Of a stretch of DNA of 64,000 bases, positions 22,901-36,304 are shown piece by piece (the stretch's first letter is position 1; each line of letters opens with the position of its first letter). Under the pieces are notes generated by a model that ran no database searches, was not told the DNA's origin, and saw only the letters and a list, made by a program, of their open reading frames with translations. Origin of the DNA: Monosporascus cannonballus. Lineage: Eukaryota > Ascomycota > Sordariomycetes > Xylariales. Where the stretch lies: the NCBI GenBank assembly GCA_004154925.1, contig QJNS01000290.1, positions 1 through 64,000 on the forward strand, read 5' to 3'. A program made the position numbers and the translations under genes.

Positions 22901-24300
22901 AATTAAAGGATTAGCTATTATATTATAGCAAAATCTATATTCCTAAGGAATAACAGGAACAATTTATAAAAGAATTTTATAAAAACCTATTGCATAGATA
23001 TTAAGAAATTTTCAAAATTACCAGACGGCTATAAGAACAATATGATTTTCCAAAATTACGCCGTATAGTCAAGAAAGTAATTAAGGATTACAACGTTTAT
23101 AACAAAGTTAAAGTAATACGCCATAAGCCCTACGGGCTATTACAGCTTATTAACATTCTTAATAAGGTATGGAATACCATAACTTAGGATTTTATTATTA
23201 ATTTACCATTATCCAAAAACCCAGTTACCGGAATCGAATACGACGGAATATAGGTAATTATTAATAAATTTATTAAGTATAGGTACTTTTTACCTTTTAA
23301 AAGAAATATAACGGCAAAATAATTAGTTTATATTTTTATTAGATATTATTTCGATAAGTACGAAATACCAGAAAAAATTATTTCTAATAAAAATACGTTA
23401 TTTATTTCGAAATTCGGCATTAACTTTTTTAAATAAATAAATACCAAGCTTAAATTCTTAATAATATATTATCTTTAAACGGATAGCCAAACCTAAAAAT
23501 TAAATTAGATTTTGAAATAATACTTTTAAAGTTATATTAATTACTAATAAGATAATTAGGTAAAGCTTTTACTATTAGTACAAATCGCTTATAATATTTC
23601 CGTTAACGGGGATATAGGCGTATTTCCTTATACGGCTATATACGGATACGATATAAAGGTAAAATAACCTAAATAACCGTTTAATAAGGTATCAAAAATT
23701 GCTACGATTGCCCTAAAAATAAAGATATTAACGATAGAAATCAAAATAATTTAAGCCCGTTTCCAAAACGAATTACGATTTTTTTAATAACGGATAACTT
23801 AATATTATAATAAGAAAAAAATTAAAAGATTAATTTTAACGAAAGAAAACAAAATCTATTTATTACGTCAAAAACAAAACGTAATTTTAAATATTTTACA
23901 GATTAAAATAAAAAAACTTAACGATAAATTCGATTTTAAAAAGCTTGGCCCGTTTAAGGTTAAGGAAATTATTTCCAGGATTAACTATTAATTATCGTTA
24001 TTTAAAAATATAAAAATATACCCTGTTTTCTATATTTTTTTGCTTAAACCAGTATTTAAAAACGCTTTATTAAAAATAGACCTAAAATTCGAAAAAGACT
24101 TAAACGAATATAAAATTAAATGAATACTGGATTCCAAAATAATTAAAAATAAAATCCAGTACCTAGTTAAATAAAAAGGATACTTATATAAAAAAAATAC
24201 GTAAAAACCATTTAACCACTTAATAAATACGATAAACTTAATTAAGACGTTTTACCGCCAAAATCCTAACCGACCGTCTTTAACGCGGCTAAAGTCGTAA
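20000..24300 (+). pseudogene. pol relic of element 1 (PR-RT-RH-IN-chromodomain)
   Basis: The protease active site DSG lies at 20939-20947. The reverse transcriptase core YLDD is kept at about 21914-21925, inside VFVYLDDILIYSE. RNase H-like sequence follows near 22330-22600. An integrase region at about 22970-23900 includes DFIINLPLSK near 23191. A chromodomain at about 24108-24225 has ILDSK and a YLVK-x-KGY core with a stop where Trp is expected. The frame ends at a TAA at 24298-24300 after a FYRQNPNRPS-like tail. Numerous TAA/TAG interrupt it. Confidence 0.85.
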
Positions 24301-24877
24301 GCGATAACGGTTTCCCGTTTAAATCCAAACCTTTAACGTTTTAATTAAAGGAAGTAAACGCCTTTATTATGGCGTTTATCTTTAAAATAAACCGCGTTTG
24401 TTCCGTTTCTATACGACGTCGCTTTTCTTCTATTCTTTTCCGTTTTTTTAACTAATTTAGCTCGTAACCCTCAAAAAGCAATTACAATCTTTTTTCCTTC
24501 AAAATATTTTCCTAACGACGTAAACGTTATAACTTATTTATTTTTTTCGATATTTCTTTTTGAAATTTTCGTTACAGTTCCACGAGCTCGTTTTTAATAA
24601 CACGATATTCCTTTTGAAAACGGTTATATTCAAAATTAATATTTTTTAACGAAAATATAATAATTATTAATCCGTTATAATAACATTAACGACGGGTACA
24701 ATAATAACAACTTAAAATATTTTTTGTTATAAAACATTTAGATTTCCCAGATAAAAAGCAATTAAAATAAAGTAATACCTTAAATCCAAATTTGAAAATA
24801 TAAGCAGACCGGTTATTACGAATCTGACGTTAATTTATACGGAAAGGGCGCGCCGGTTTTTTTGCTCGACCTGCCAT
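24242..24877 (-). pseudogene. antisense ORF relic in element 1
   Basis: Opposite to pol, one frame of 212 codons runs from an ATG at 24877 to a TAA at 24244-24242, tail to tail with pol and overlapping its end by about 59 nt. It begins MAGRAKKPARPFR and continues with a charged, probably coiled-coil part (KKRKRIEEKRRRIETEQ). All internal stops are TAA or TAG at places where Gln or Trp would be normal, so it reads like a RIP-damaged coding frame. RIP also depletes TGA in other frames, so this alone is not proof. I do not recognise the protein. Confidence 0.5.
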
Positions 24878-24972
24878 AATGAATTAGCGGTAAGAAAAAC
24901 AGTTTTTAATTAGAAAGGAAAAATACTTACCTTTTTATCTTTGGGATAAAGATTTTAAGAGGAGGAAAATAA

Positions 24973-25396
24973 TATTACGGATCCCCGAATAAACCCGTTC
25001 TGGAGGCCCCAGGGCTGCAAAAAAAGGAAAAGTTCCATATTTTAAGTTACGTAACTTAAAATAATTTAATTAATTTATTAGATTATATAAATTGTTATGA
25101 TCTGGGTAATTTAATAAATCCAAAAGATTAATATTATACCAATAAAATAAAAAAAGGTATAAAACTTTAGGTTTTTTATGTAAATAGCCATTTACTTAGT
25201 TTTTCGTTTTTTAACTATTAATCTAAGCTTTTAGTTTAAAGGTAATTACATTATTCTCTAATTAAAAGAAAAGTCTTTAAATCTCTTTAACGAACAAACC
25301 ACTAAATTATTTCTCGCCTTATTATTACTTGCAAATCAAGACCCCATTTCGGATATTGCTTATACCTCCAGGTGGATGTATGACAGGTTCGTTATA
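24973..25396 (+). repeat. 3' LTR of element 1
   Basis: Matches 18107-18530. The start TG has become TA. The first part is more AT-rich than the 5' LTR, while the last part (about 25200-25396) keeps more G and C than its partner. Confidence 0.9.
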
Positions 25397-25848
25397 TATC
25401 TATTGCTCAGTTTTTCACGATATTTCTACTAACATAAACCCGTACAACTAAGATTTAATAATTGGTTAAACCCTTAGCCGTTACAAAAATATTAAACTTT
25501 TTTAAAATCATTTTAATATTATTATACAAATTCTAAATAACTATTATATAATTATGATATATTTTAATATATTATTACATAATAATTAAATTTTTTCATA
25601 ATAATATTTGTATTTTAAATATCAAAAAATAAAATTAATAATATACAATTTTAATATGAGATAAGATTTATAAATATATTTATAAAATAATTATTAAGTA
25701 AAAATTGTATAAATATTTATTAAATTTCGTATATTATTATTATATATTAAAATAAACTTTTATTTGAAATTATTTATAATAAAATTAATTATTACAAAAT
25801 GAAGGTTTTTATTTTTAAATAATTTATTTTTAAGATTTTATACAAATT

Positions 25849-26297
25849 TGTTACTATTAAACCTCGATCGTAAAACTTTGATTTTTAAAGTAATCTAGTT
25901 AATTTAAGTAATTTACGACTAGATTATATAGATTTAGCAAATTTACGATATATTTATCTTAAAAATTAAATAATACAATAAATTGGTTTTTATGTAAATA
26001 ATATTTATAATATTTTATTTTTTGTGTATTAATTTAAGTTTAATATTAAATGTATCCGTGTTTTATTATAAAAAGATATTATACATTTTTTAACGAATAC
26101 ATGTTTAAATTATTTTTCGTCTTATTATTATATATAAATTCAAATCTTATTTTGGATATTGGTTATATTCTTCTATAAATATTTAATAAATTCGTTATAT
26201 ATTAATAGATTTTTAATTAGAAATTAATAAATAATTTAACGTTTAATTAAGATGTAGACATTATTAAATTTAATATAAAAATAATATAGTATAATAT
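25849..26297 (+). mobile_element. element 3 (family A), 5' LTR and start of internal region
   Basis: From TGTTACTATTAAACC at 25849 to TTCGTTATA at about 26199 the sequence is a shortened, heavily mutated version of the family A LTR. The following 100 bp match the internal start of element 1. The element is cut at 26297 by element 2 and resumes at 33718. Confidence 0.75.
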
Positions 26298-26447
26298 TGT
26301 TACAGCACTAACAAAACGGCTTATTTAAGCCGCTGTTTCGCTATATATACGCAAGCGCTCCGCTCTTATTAAATAGCTCTCTTTTTTCTTCCTCGTATAA
26401 CAATAAAATATCTTCTAAAAATCCAAAAAATATATAACGCCGTAACA
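26298..26447 (+). repeat. 5' LTR of element 2
   Basis: Begins TGTTACAGCACTAAC and ends GCCGTAACA, a clean TG...CA LTR of 150 bp. It includes GGCTTATTTAAGCC, a palindromic TTTAAG-centred segment followed by CTATATATA, likely core promoter. Confidence 0.88.
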
Positions 26448-29400
26448 GTTTATTACACCTTCAAAAAACAAACTTTATGGCAGCCTATATAGCCTCGCTA
26501 TAACACCCCTTATACCGCGCCCCAGGTCCGTCGCTATTACGTCGCCATTTCGTTATAACATCCCTAGATCTCCCGACCTCTGAAAAAGATAATATAGGTA
26601 CTAATACGTCTATCTTTAAATATGGATAAAGTAATAACGTAATGTTACTTTTTCGACCTACGAATTCTAAAGTATTTTTTTTAGGAATTCCCTTACCTAA
26701 TTGCCGCTATAATACGGTTTACTTACGAGTTTATGTCGTTAAAACACCTTTTCGAATAATACGAACATTTCCAGAAGGTACTTAGGGATATTTTCGCAAG
26801 TTTTAAAAAAAACCTATTAATATCTGAAATACGAAAATATTTAAATTAAAAAATAATTTACGAACGCAAAATAATTATTATATAAAAACCGTTAATTCTA
26901 CGACCGTTTACTTACTGCGGATCAAACTATAGCCGAACAAAATTAATTTCGTAAACGTTTTATAATTACAAATAATTGCTATAATAAACAGAATAATTCG
27001 CTTTTAAAAATTCTTATTTACGGAAACGTTTAACCGCTGCAAAATAATCGTTGTAACAAATTACGGTTATAAAAGACATATTACCGCTATTTGCTAACAT
27101 TTTATTTAGAATAGCCCTATAACCCGGCGTTACTTAACCTTTAACGGATTTACGATATACCCCTTTCGAAATAACGGATAATTATCGTTTTCGCAATTCT
27201 GAACCGCCTGTATTTAAGGGTAACGTTAAAGATCCGATAATCCGCCAAAAGAAATACATTAATTAGCATTTTTTAATACGTTTAAAATTTGCAATTAATT
27301 AAAAAGTTTATGTTTTAACTGCAAATTACATTATATATATAATTTAACGGCTTTAGGGTAATACCTATTTACATATACGTAATAAAATTAATAATATAGT
27401 AATATAATTTACAAATCCTAAGACGTAACTATAAAAATAACGAGATATAAACGATATACTTTTGTTCTTAAACCCAGTTTATATTATTATTAATATGTTA
27501 ACCCAGGTTTATAGGGATTTTTAAGCCTTAAAATAAAACTTAATAGTATTTGCCGACTTCATCGACAGTTTTATACGCATGGCCGATTAAAGCCGGTAAC
27601 CGCCAGCCTTATATATTATTGCATTATAACAAAAAGTTAACGGAATACTTTAAAAAATCTTCGTCCTATAAGTACAGCGCCTTATTCTCGAAAATAATGA
27701 AAAGTAAATACGGCTTTTTAAAAACCTTTTTAAAAATATAATAAATCGAACTTTTCGCAAACGTATAGCCAAAAGCCAAACCGCCAATAAAACGATATCG
27801 TAACGTTTGCTAAGTGCCTTGGCGCTTTTCGGGCCCGAACCTATATAATTAAATACGATAATAACCAAAATTACCGGGCCCCGTTTTCTTTTAATCGAAA
27901 AAGAAAAGTAACGCCGGCGTAGGTTAAATCTTTATATATATTACGAAAAAAAAGATATTACTTTTTTATATGCCCTAACCAGCATCCGCAGCCTATAACG
28001 ATTAACATAATGCTTATAACGCCGTAACCAAATATTAATACGGCGTAATAAGGAAATACTTAACTTTTAAGATAAATCGTAACTAAAAACGCTTATTAAA
28101 TTATCAAAATAATAATAAATTAAACTTATATATATATTTTATAAGTTCTAATATATTTTTTTCCGTTTTATTTTATTTACAATTTAACGATAATACGGTA
28201 TTGCCGGTACAATTTATAATAAATTGCGGATATTCGCTTATAAGATTTATTAATAACAATTTCGCGCGCTAAAATAATATCTCTTATTATTTAACCTTTT
28301 AGTTCTGTTAATTTAAATTAATAGATAAAGCTATAACCGGTTCGGTTATAACGGCTTATATAATACAACTTCGTATAAATTCCGTTACGGAAACCTTTAC
28401 TTTTTACGGATAACCCCTAAACGGTCTTAACGTTATTTTCGGGCTACCTTAATTTCGAAAGCATAATTCGTTAATCGATTAAACGGCAAAGACGATACGC
28501 ATAAATAACAAAACGATATCGAAATTTCTAATTTTTTCGCTTTCGGCAAAATTACCCCTTATTTTTTAACCCTTTTGCTTTATTTTAACGTTATACCCAT
28601 AACGGTACGATTATTCCGCATTATTAATTTCTTAACGTTTTGCCGTATAAAAGATATAATAATAAATTGTATATTTCTGGCCAGACTTTTCGCCTTTATA
28701 AACATATTACGTAAAATTATTACTTTACCCTTTTAATTATTATTCGTAAATGAAACGGCGTTATTAAGGTTTATTACAATTTTGCGTAATATTTTTATCT
28801 AAAACGATAATATCAATCTGGATATTATTCCCCTTAGATTACGGGCTTTTTATAACTGGATAGCCGAAATTCCCTGGTTACGCCGCGTAATCGAAAAAAA
28901 AATATAAAAATACTTCGACGGCAAATTACCGGTAATAATAACCGAGATTTTAAAAAAGTTATTACCTAAATACTATAATTTAGCAAAGGCGTTCGTTTTT
29001 TATAACGCCAACTCCTTATTACCGTATCGATTTTTCGACCATAAAATCAAGTTATTCCTAGGCCAAATATTACTATATAATCGCGTAAGGGCTATATCTC
29101 TTTACAAACTGCTGGCAGTACGGAAATATATCTATAATTACTTAAAAAAAGTTTTATCCGCCTTAATAATTTTTTAATAATAACTTTTATTTTGTTCGTA
29201 AAAAAACCGAGAGGTAAAGTACGTATTTACGTTAATTACTGCGGCCTTAATAACGTTACAGTAAAAAACCATTACTTTATTCTCTTAATCTAGAAAACCT
29301 TGAACGCCTTTTATTCGGCGCAGATATTTACAAAACTCGATATCGTTACAGCTTTTAATCGCTTATATATCGTTCTTAAAAACGAATAAAAATAGCTTTT

Positions 29401-32400
29401 ATAATTCGATTTGAGTTATTCGAATATTTTGTTATAAATTTCGGCATAATAAACGCCCAGAATTCGTTTTAGTATTATATTAATTATATGTTATTCGACT
29501 TTTTAAATAAATACGTTATAACTTATTTTAACGATATTTTAATTTATAACAAAAGTAAAAAAAAAAAATATAAATATTATATATACGAAATAATCCGTTA
29601 CCTTATAAACGCAAAATTAACGATTAATATCCGGAAATACAAATTTAACGTAACGAAAATACGTTATTTAGGCCTAATAATTTTTACTAACGGTATTATT
29701 ATAGATTTCGAAAAGGTTAAAATTGTTTAGCAATAAAGAATTCCCGGAACTTTATGAGAATTATAATGTTTTTTCGACTTCGCAAATTTTAACCGGCGAT
29801 TTATAAAAGGCTTTTCGTTAATCGCAAAATCCCTAATTGTTTTAATAAATAAAGCGAAATAAATAAACCTTATAACGAAAAACGTTATAACGGCTTTTTA
29901 ACGTTTTAAAAATATCTTTTTTACGGTATCGGTTTTAATATATTACGATTTTCGACGCAAAATAATTTTAAAAACCGATATTTCCGATTAGGTATTAGGG
30001 AAAATATTTTCGTAATATGATAAATTAGGCGTTGTACGGCCTGTTAGTCTTTTTCAGTAAAATATAACCCAGCAAAATATAATTACGAAATTTATAATAA
30101 GAAACTATTAATTATTATTAAAACTTTCGAAAAATAATATCCGGAATTATAAAAAGCCGAAAAACCCGTATAAATTATAACCGATTATAAAAATTTATAA
30201 TATTTTGTTATTACATAACTTTTAAATTAACGTTAAATACGTTAATCCGAATTTCTTAACGATTTCCGGTTTTAAATAATTTATAAACTGAGAAAAAAAG
30301 TTATAGTCTCGGACGTATTATTACGTTAACCCGGCGCTTAACTTACGAACCGCCATAATACGATTAATAATAAGATGGCGTATTAATATTAAATAATATT
30401 CTTATCCAAATAATAAAAAATCCCCTTTAAAATATATATTATGGACGTTAGCTAACCGATAAACGTATTAATCGATAATGTTTACAGGTTGTCCATATTA
30501 GCTAATAATATTTTAACGGCATTCGCAAATTTAATTTATAAATAGTTTAACTTAAATATCCGTAAGGCGTTTAAAGTTACGAAAACTAATTATAAGGCGA
30601 TATAAATACGTATTTATATTAAAAATATATTATTTATATTAAATAATAAGATATTAAAATTTTAAATATTATATTATAGTTATAATATAACGCTTACGGA
30701 TTAATTAAAATATTTTAAAATATATAATTTATTACGACAAAATTATTATTAATTATATTTATTATAGAATATAATTACGTTCGTATAAAATTGTTACCTT
30801 TGCTACTGTATTAAGGCGTTTAAAACTTCGCCGACGGGCTTTTTCGACTTTTTATTTATTTCGTTCTGCTTATAAAACGATATTTTCGTAAATTATGTCG
30901 GTTTTTTTCCTTTTTATAAAAAATTCGAGCATATTTACGAATACGTTGTTATAATAATTAACAAATTTACGAAAATACGTTATTTTATTGCTGTTATAAA
31001 TATATTTGTAATTACCTTTGCCGACGTTTTCTTTTCCAATATATATTATCTATATATTATTTTAGCCATAATTATATCGGATTACGAAACATAATTTATT
31101 TTAACTTTTTAAAAAAAACTAAATTAATATTTAAATATTACGTTTTGCGTTTCGATAATTTATTATTTTTAAACCGATAATTAAACGAAAATTATTAATG
31201 CAACGATAAAGTAATATTTACGGGATTATTATTCGTTTTATTAAGACAATTAGGTAAATTAATTTCTTTTAGCCGAATTTACTAATAATAATTATATATC
31301 TAAAATTACTAACGTTTTGCCGTTTTTTGTTAATTATAACTTTTACCTTATTATAAGTATAAAACTATAATAATTTTTCGAAATTCTTAAAACGCCTACG
31401 TAATAAAAAAAGTATATCAAGGTAATAAATTACCTAAATAAATTAAAACGAATTTTAGAAAAACTTAAAATATTAATAACGGAAATATAAAACCGGTATA
31501 CGAAACAAATTAATTAATATCGCAGCAACGCCGATACGTTTATAAAGAAAAAACGGATTTAAATTAATATACGTTATATAAAATTAAAACGGCTAAACGA
31601 TAAACTTAATAATAAGTAAATAAGTCTTTTTATTATTATTAAGGTATATTTTTACGCCATAGCTGTAAAGCTACCGGTATTATATAAATTATTTACAATT
31701 TTTTATATTTCTTTAATTTAATATTATAAATTAGGCCTTTTAGGATAAAAAGTAATAAACGGGAAATAGAATGTTCGGGCCGAAAGTGCTATCGTTACGA
31801 ATACGGACGATATAAAGGACGTCAAATAGCACTTTAAAAAAATCCTGAATTTTAAAAATATTAAATACGGCTTTTAATACAAAGTTAAATAGCTATAATT
31901 ATACCGCCTTATTTAGGAACCGGTTACGAATCTTAAGAAATATAATTTTAATATAACCGAATTTTATAAAAATAACCTCAGCAAACCTAGGCTACTCGAT
32001 TAATATTAGGCATTATTAAAATAATAACGAAAAATAACGTAAAAGGTACGCAAAAAAAGAAAAAATATTTTATTAAACTGACGTTACAGTAACGTTGCAA
32101 TAAGGCTCATATTATATTAAAATTAATAAAAATAAGTATTAATTTCATTAATACTATAAATAACCAAATTACGAAAACCGGCGACTAGATAATAATGCGC
32201 CGTTACGAACATAAAGAGGTTTAACCTTAAAGAGAAATATGGCATTACGATAATAACGTAAGGATTAAAAATCGTTAAAACGTCAAAAGAACGTCGTAAT
32301 ATCGACGTCCGCCTAACTAGAACCTAAGGTTATAAAAATAATAATATATATTTTACTGCGAAAAGCGTATTTAATTAACGTTCATAATTAATATTTTTCG

Positions 32401-33570
32401 TTATTAACGACCAGGTAATATTTAATTACCTTTTCCTAGGCGGCGATCTAGGTATTACTTTATTATCGCAAAATTAATATTACGTTATTACGGAATATAT
32501 GCCTTAATATACTTACGGCGTTACCCGTAAAACGGGAGTTATAAACTTGCATTAAGGCCTGCCGAGCGGCAACCTATATAAAATAATCGATCTTACCTTT
32601 TTGCAAATAATATTAAAGGCGCAATTATAACCAGGGAATAATACTAATTTTTTTTTTGCGCCCGTTGTACCGAATACGATACGATAAATTTTTTCGACTA
32701 CCTTAAAGATAATACAAAATCAAAATACCGCCTTATAAAGTTCTTGACGAAACCCGTCAAAATATGCGTACGTTTTATCGCCGTCGTTATTGAAAATCGG
32801 CTCGTCGTTATCATTACGGTTAACGTCGAAGTAAAAACTTTACCTAATGGAAAAAAATATTCAAATTTAGGGAATCGCCCTGAACGCTTTTTGCCGGCTA
32901 TACGTCGAAAAGTTAACATAATAACAGTACCCCGTAAACGCGATGTTAATATTATAATACGTATAACTTATTAATTAATATACTTTTGGGCGTTTAATAC
33001 AAAATATATTTTTTGCCGTCGCGGCGGACGCAAAATAATAACAGAAAAAAGATATTTTTCCAGTATCGGAATTATAATTTCAGAAAATATATTTAAAATA
33101 AATTATGTATAACCGTTTCGCGTAAACGGACGTTACGTAAATAATATAAGGTTAAGGAAATATCGTTACGGCGATAAAAAAAAATTGCAAAACAGAAAAC
33201 AAAATAGCGTCGTAAAAATAACGAAAAAATAAAGAACAGAAGCTGGGAAGAACCTGGTATTTATATCGCGAAAACGGTAAAGGCGGATATACGGCAAAAT
33301 CCAGTCCGACTAATAATATTCCGCATAACGATATTATTATTTCTGTACCGGAACTAGCGTTATACACTTTTTGCATAACACCTCGTTACCCGGTTACTGG
33401 CGCGGCCCTATTTCGGCTATACCGTACGTACGCTACATTAACGCTACGACGCTTTGCGATACCTAGTACGCCATCAATTAATTAGAGTTCGAATTCGGAA
33501 AAAATATTTATATTTTTTTAAATTTCTTTTTATGTAATTAAAGATAACTGCCTTAAAAAAGGAAAGTTAT

Positions 33571-33717
33571 TTTTACGGCATTAGCAAAACGGCTTATTTA
33601 AGCCGCCGTTTCGCTATATATATGCAAACTTTCCGCGCTTATTAAATAACTCTTTTTTTTTCTTGTACAACAACAGAATATCTTCTAGAAACCCAAGAGA
33701 CGTACAGCGCCGTGACA
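33571..33717 (+). repeat. 3' LTR of element 2
   Basis: Matches 26298-26447, starting TTTTACGGCATTAGC and ending GCCGTGACA. The same GGCTTATTTAAGCC palindrome and TATA run are present. Confidence 0.88.
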
Positions 33718-36061
33718 AATATATCAAAAATATATAATATATTTAATTTTCTTTATTAATTAATAAAGCAGTAATAATTAAATTATATGATTTATTGCCA
33801 TTTAAAAAGATTTATAATTAATTTCTAATAGGATATATTTTATTATTTGATTTTAAAAGGTGCTTTTTAAGAGAAGGTTATTTTGATTTAAAATATTATT
33901 GAAATTAAAGTATTTAAAATTAAAAAAATTAAAAAGAAAAAAGATAAAAACTACGAAAATAAATAAAAGAGTAAGGAGAGAAAGTCACTATTTGATAAAA
34001 AGCTATATATTTTGATAATCAAGATTAAAGCCTTTAAAAAGATGTTAAGTACGTTTGATAATAAAATAAATCGACCATATTATTATTTAGCGCGAATTAA
34101 TTTCGCAAAAGTATTATAATACCTTTTAATTATTATAAAACATTAAATACCAAAAGTTATAAATTAATTGTTTTATATTTTATAATGAATTTATTGCTTT
34201 AAATTTTTTTTAATTTAGATTAGATTTTATTTTAAATTTTATAAAAAGGTTTTAATAGAGAATTATTAGAAAGTAACCGTTGTTTTATAACTATTAGTAA
34301 GAAAACTCTTTTATGGTTTGAATTTATTATAAAAGGTTATTTGTAAAATTATTTCCAAATCTTATCGAATATAACTAATTATATTTTTACGAAATGAATT
34401 TCCTTTTAAATAAAAGAAATTCCAATTTTATTTACAAATTTAAATAGAAAATAATATATAATTAAGTAATTTTACTTTTGCGTTATGTTAGCGTCGGAAT
34501 ATATAATTAAGTTTATAATTTGGTAATTATTTTTATTATAACATCTTGAAACATTAAGTTAAAAACGAATTATATATAGAATTTAAAGTAGGATTTTTTG
34601 TTAAGTATATCGATAAGGTTATCATTGCTGATTAACGAACTTTTAACCAGTATTTTAAAAAAAGAATTAATAAATAACATGATAATAAAAGTTTTAGTAC
34701 TAAAATTAAAAAGAACAGAAGTAAGTTTTAAAAAGAGACGAATGTAATTTCGAAAGAATTTAAGAAAAAAAGTTTAAAATGGAATATTTTAATTATAGCA
34801 AAAAAGAGTATTTTAAAAACGAATATCGTTTTTTAAAAGAGATTTTAAAAAAGAAAATTGTTTTAATTTTAGAAAAAAGTTGGAATAATTAAATTAAAAA
34901 CCGACAGTGAGATAGGATATACGAAGAAAAAAAAAATTAACTTAATTTTCTTCTAATTAAGATTTATTATAATTATAATTATTTAAATTTAAAACCATAT
35001 CTTAAAGTAAGAGAATTATTTTAATTATTAGAATTTTAAAATTAAATTTTATAAGTATTATTTAGGGTAAACAATTTCTAGAATTGTTATTAAGTAAGGT
35101 TATTTTTATTATTTTGATCTTTATAAAACTAAGATATATAATACAAATAATTGATTAATTATTAATAATTATGGATATTTTTCTCCAAGTTTTATAATTT
35201 TTTCGAATATAAGATATATATTAAAACACCGCGAATAAACTTTTTGGATTCGTTATCTTTTATTATATATTATTAAAATCATTACTTTATATATTTTATA
35301 ATTAAGAAAAATAGTAACTTTTAGCTAAAATAGAATACTGAAATATTTACGAAGTTTAACGATATATACCGATATATAGAAATTTTCTAATAGCTAGAGT
35401 ACTTGAAATCTTATCATTTTTAGACTGAATTAAAAGAAAATTAAAAGGTTATATTATAAGAATATTTACATTATTTTTTGATATTTTACATTTAATCCGG
35501 ATTTCTAGATTTAAAAACGACCTTTGTTAGAAATTATATTTTTAATTGTATAATTTAAAAATAACAAAACTAAACAAATAATTAAAAAGTAATTATTAAT
35601 AATTATTAATACGCCCGAAAAAGGTTTGACAAATATATAAGTAATTATTGTATTAAGTATATCGTTAAAAAAGCTTAAAAATAAAAACGCCTTTTCGTAA
35701 TTAAATTATACTAATTAAAAAAAGCTAACAACTTTCGAAATTAAGATATTAAGAAATTTAAATTTACAAAACCTTATGAAAAGTAATAACGGAAATACGT
35801 AACCAAATTAAAATCATTTTTTATTACTAAAACAAAACATTTAAAGTTATAATCGACGTAAAAGCCAAAATTCTTGTTATTTCTTTTAGTGTAATAACAA
35901 AAATATAGAATTTTCTAGAAATACGAATTACAATTTTATAAATTACGATCGGTAAATAAAAATTTGTCTAAATACGAAAACGGACGAATTTTTAATGAAA
36001 TCAATATATTTTTAATATGAATTTAAAGATATTAAATTTTTTTATAGATATCGCTAATATT

Positions 36062-36304
36062 GAATTAGGAATAAAGCTAATCTACGTGTATGGGATACAG
36101 AACATCTTGATTAGGGCTTGGGAGTGGAAATTGTCTGGCGTCTGCTTGCTATAGAAAACTGCATACAAAAGTTGACAGATCAGCATTTTATAGACCGCCG
36201 CCGACCCACTTGGAAATGCTAGAACCTTCGACAATAAACATCGTCGATGTCTAACAGCTAGCTATCACCTTGCAGCCTAGCAACCCAATACTAACCCCAC
36301 TTCC
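36062..36304. mobile_element. MITE-like insertion in element 3
   Basis: A 243-bp segment of ordinary composition interrupts the element 3 sequence just where element 1 continues unbroken. It starts GAATTAGGAATAAAG and ends CTAACCCCACTTCC; ends are loosely inverted and resemble those of 38462-38752. ATATT is found on both sides. It shows little RIP compared with its host sequence. Confidence 0.55.

Larger units (their letters stand above)
18107..25396 (+). mobile_element. Ty3/gypsy chromovirus element 1 (family A), complete, RIP-killed
   Basis: Two 424-bp LTRs bound 7.3 kb, flanked by a perfect 5-bp target duplication TATCT (18102-18106 and 25397-25401). Inside, on the plus strand, are relics in the order gag with zinc knuckle, protease, reverse transcriptase, RNase H, integrase and chromodomain, the order of Metaviridae chromoviruses. 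Every frame is closed by RIP-type stops, so the element cannot be autonomous. An antisense ORF relic lies between pol and the 3' LTR. Element 3 is an older copy of the same family. Confidence 0.92.
26298..33717 (+). mobile_element. Ty3/gypsy chromovirus element 2 (family B), complete, RIP-killed
   Basis: 7.4 kb bounded by LTRs of about 150 bp (26298-26447 and 33571-33717) with a perfect target duplication AATAT (26293-26297 and 33718-33722). It sits inside element 3. Plus-strand relics include a gag with a damaged zinc knuckle (CFNCK near 27310), a protease-like site near 28210, RT sequence (about 28900-29800), integrase and a chromodomain near 31820-31970 ending in an EFHRRNPDKPG-like tail. 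The RT core reads YFND at 29524-29535, a GAC-to-AAC change at the first catalytic Asp. Between chromodomain and 3' LTR lies 1.6 kb whose coding content I could not settle. Confidence 0.9.

Noticed and set aside
27550..27868. Overlapping ORFs on both strands in element 2, with a similar minus ORF at 41004-41198
   Set aside because: The similarity is explained by both lying at the same place in family B elements; the plus strand is part of the retroelement relic.
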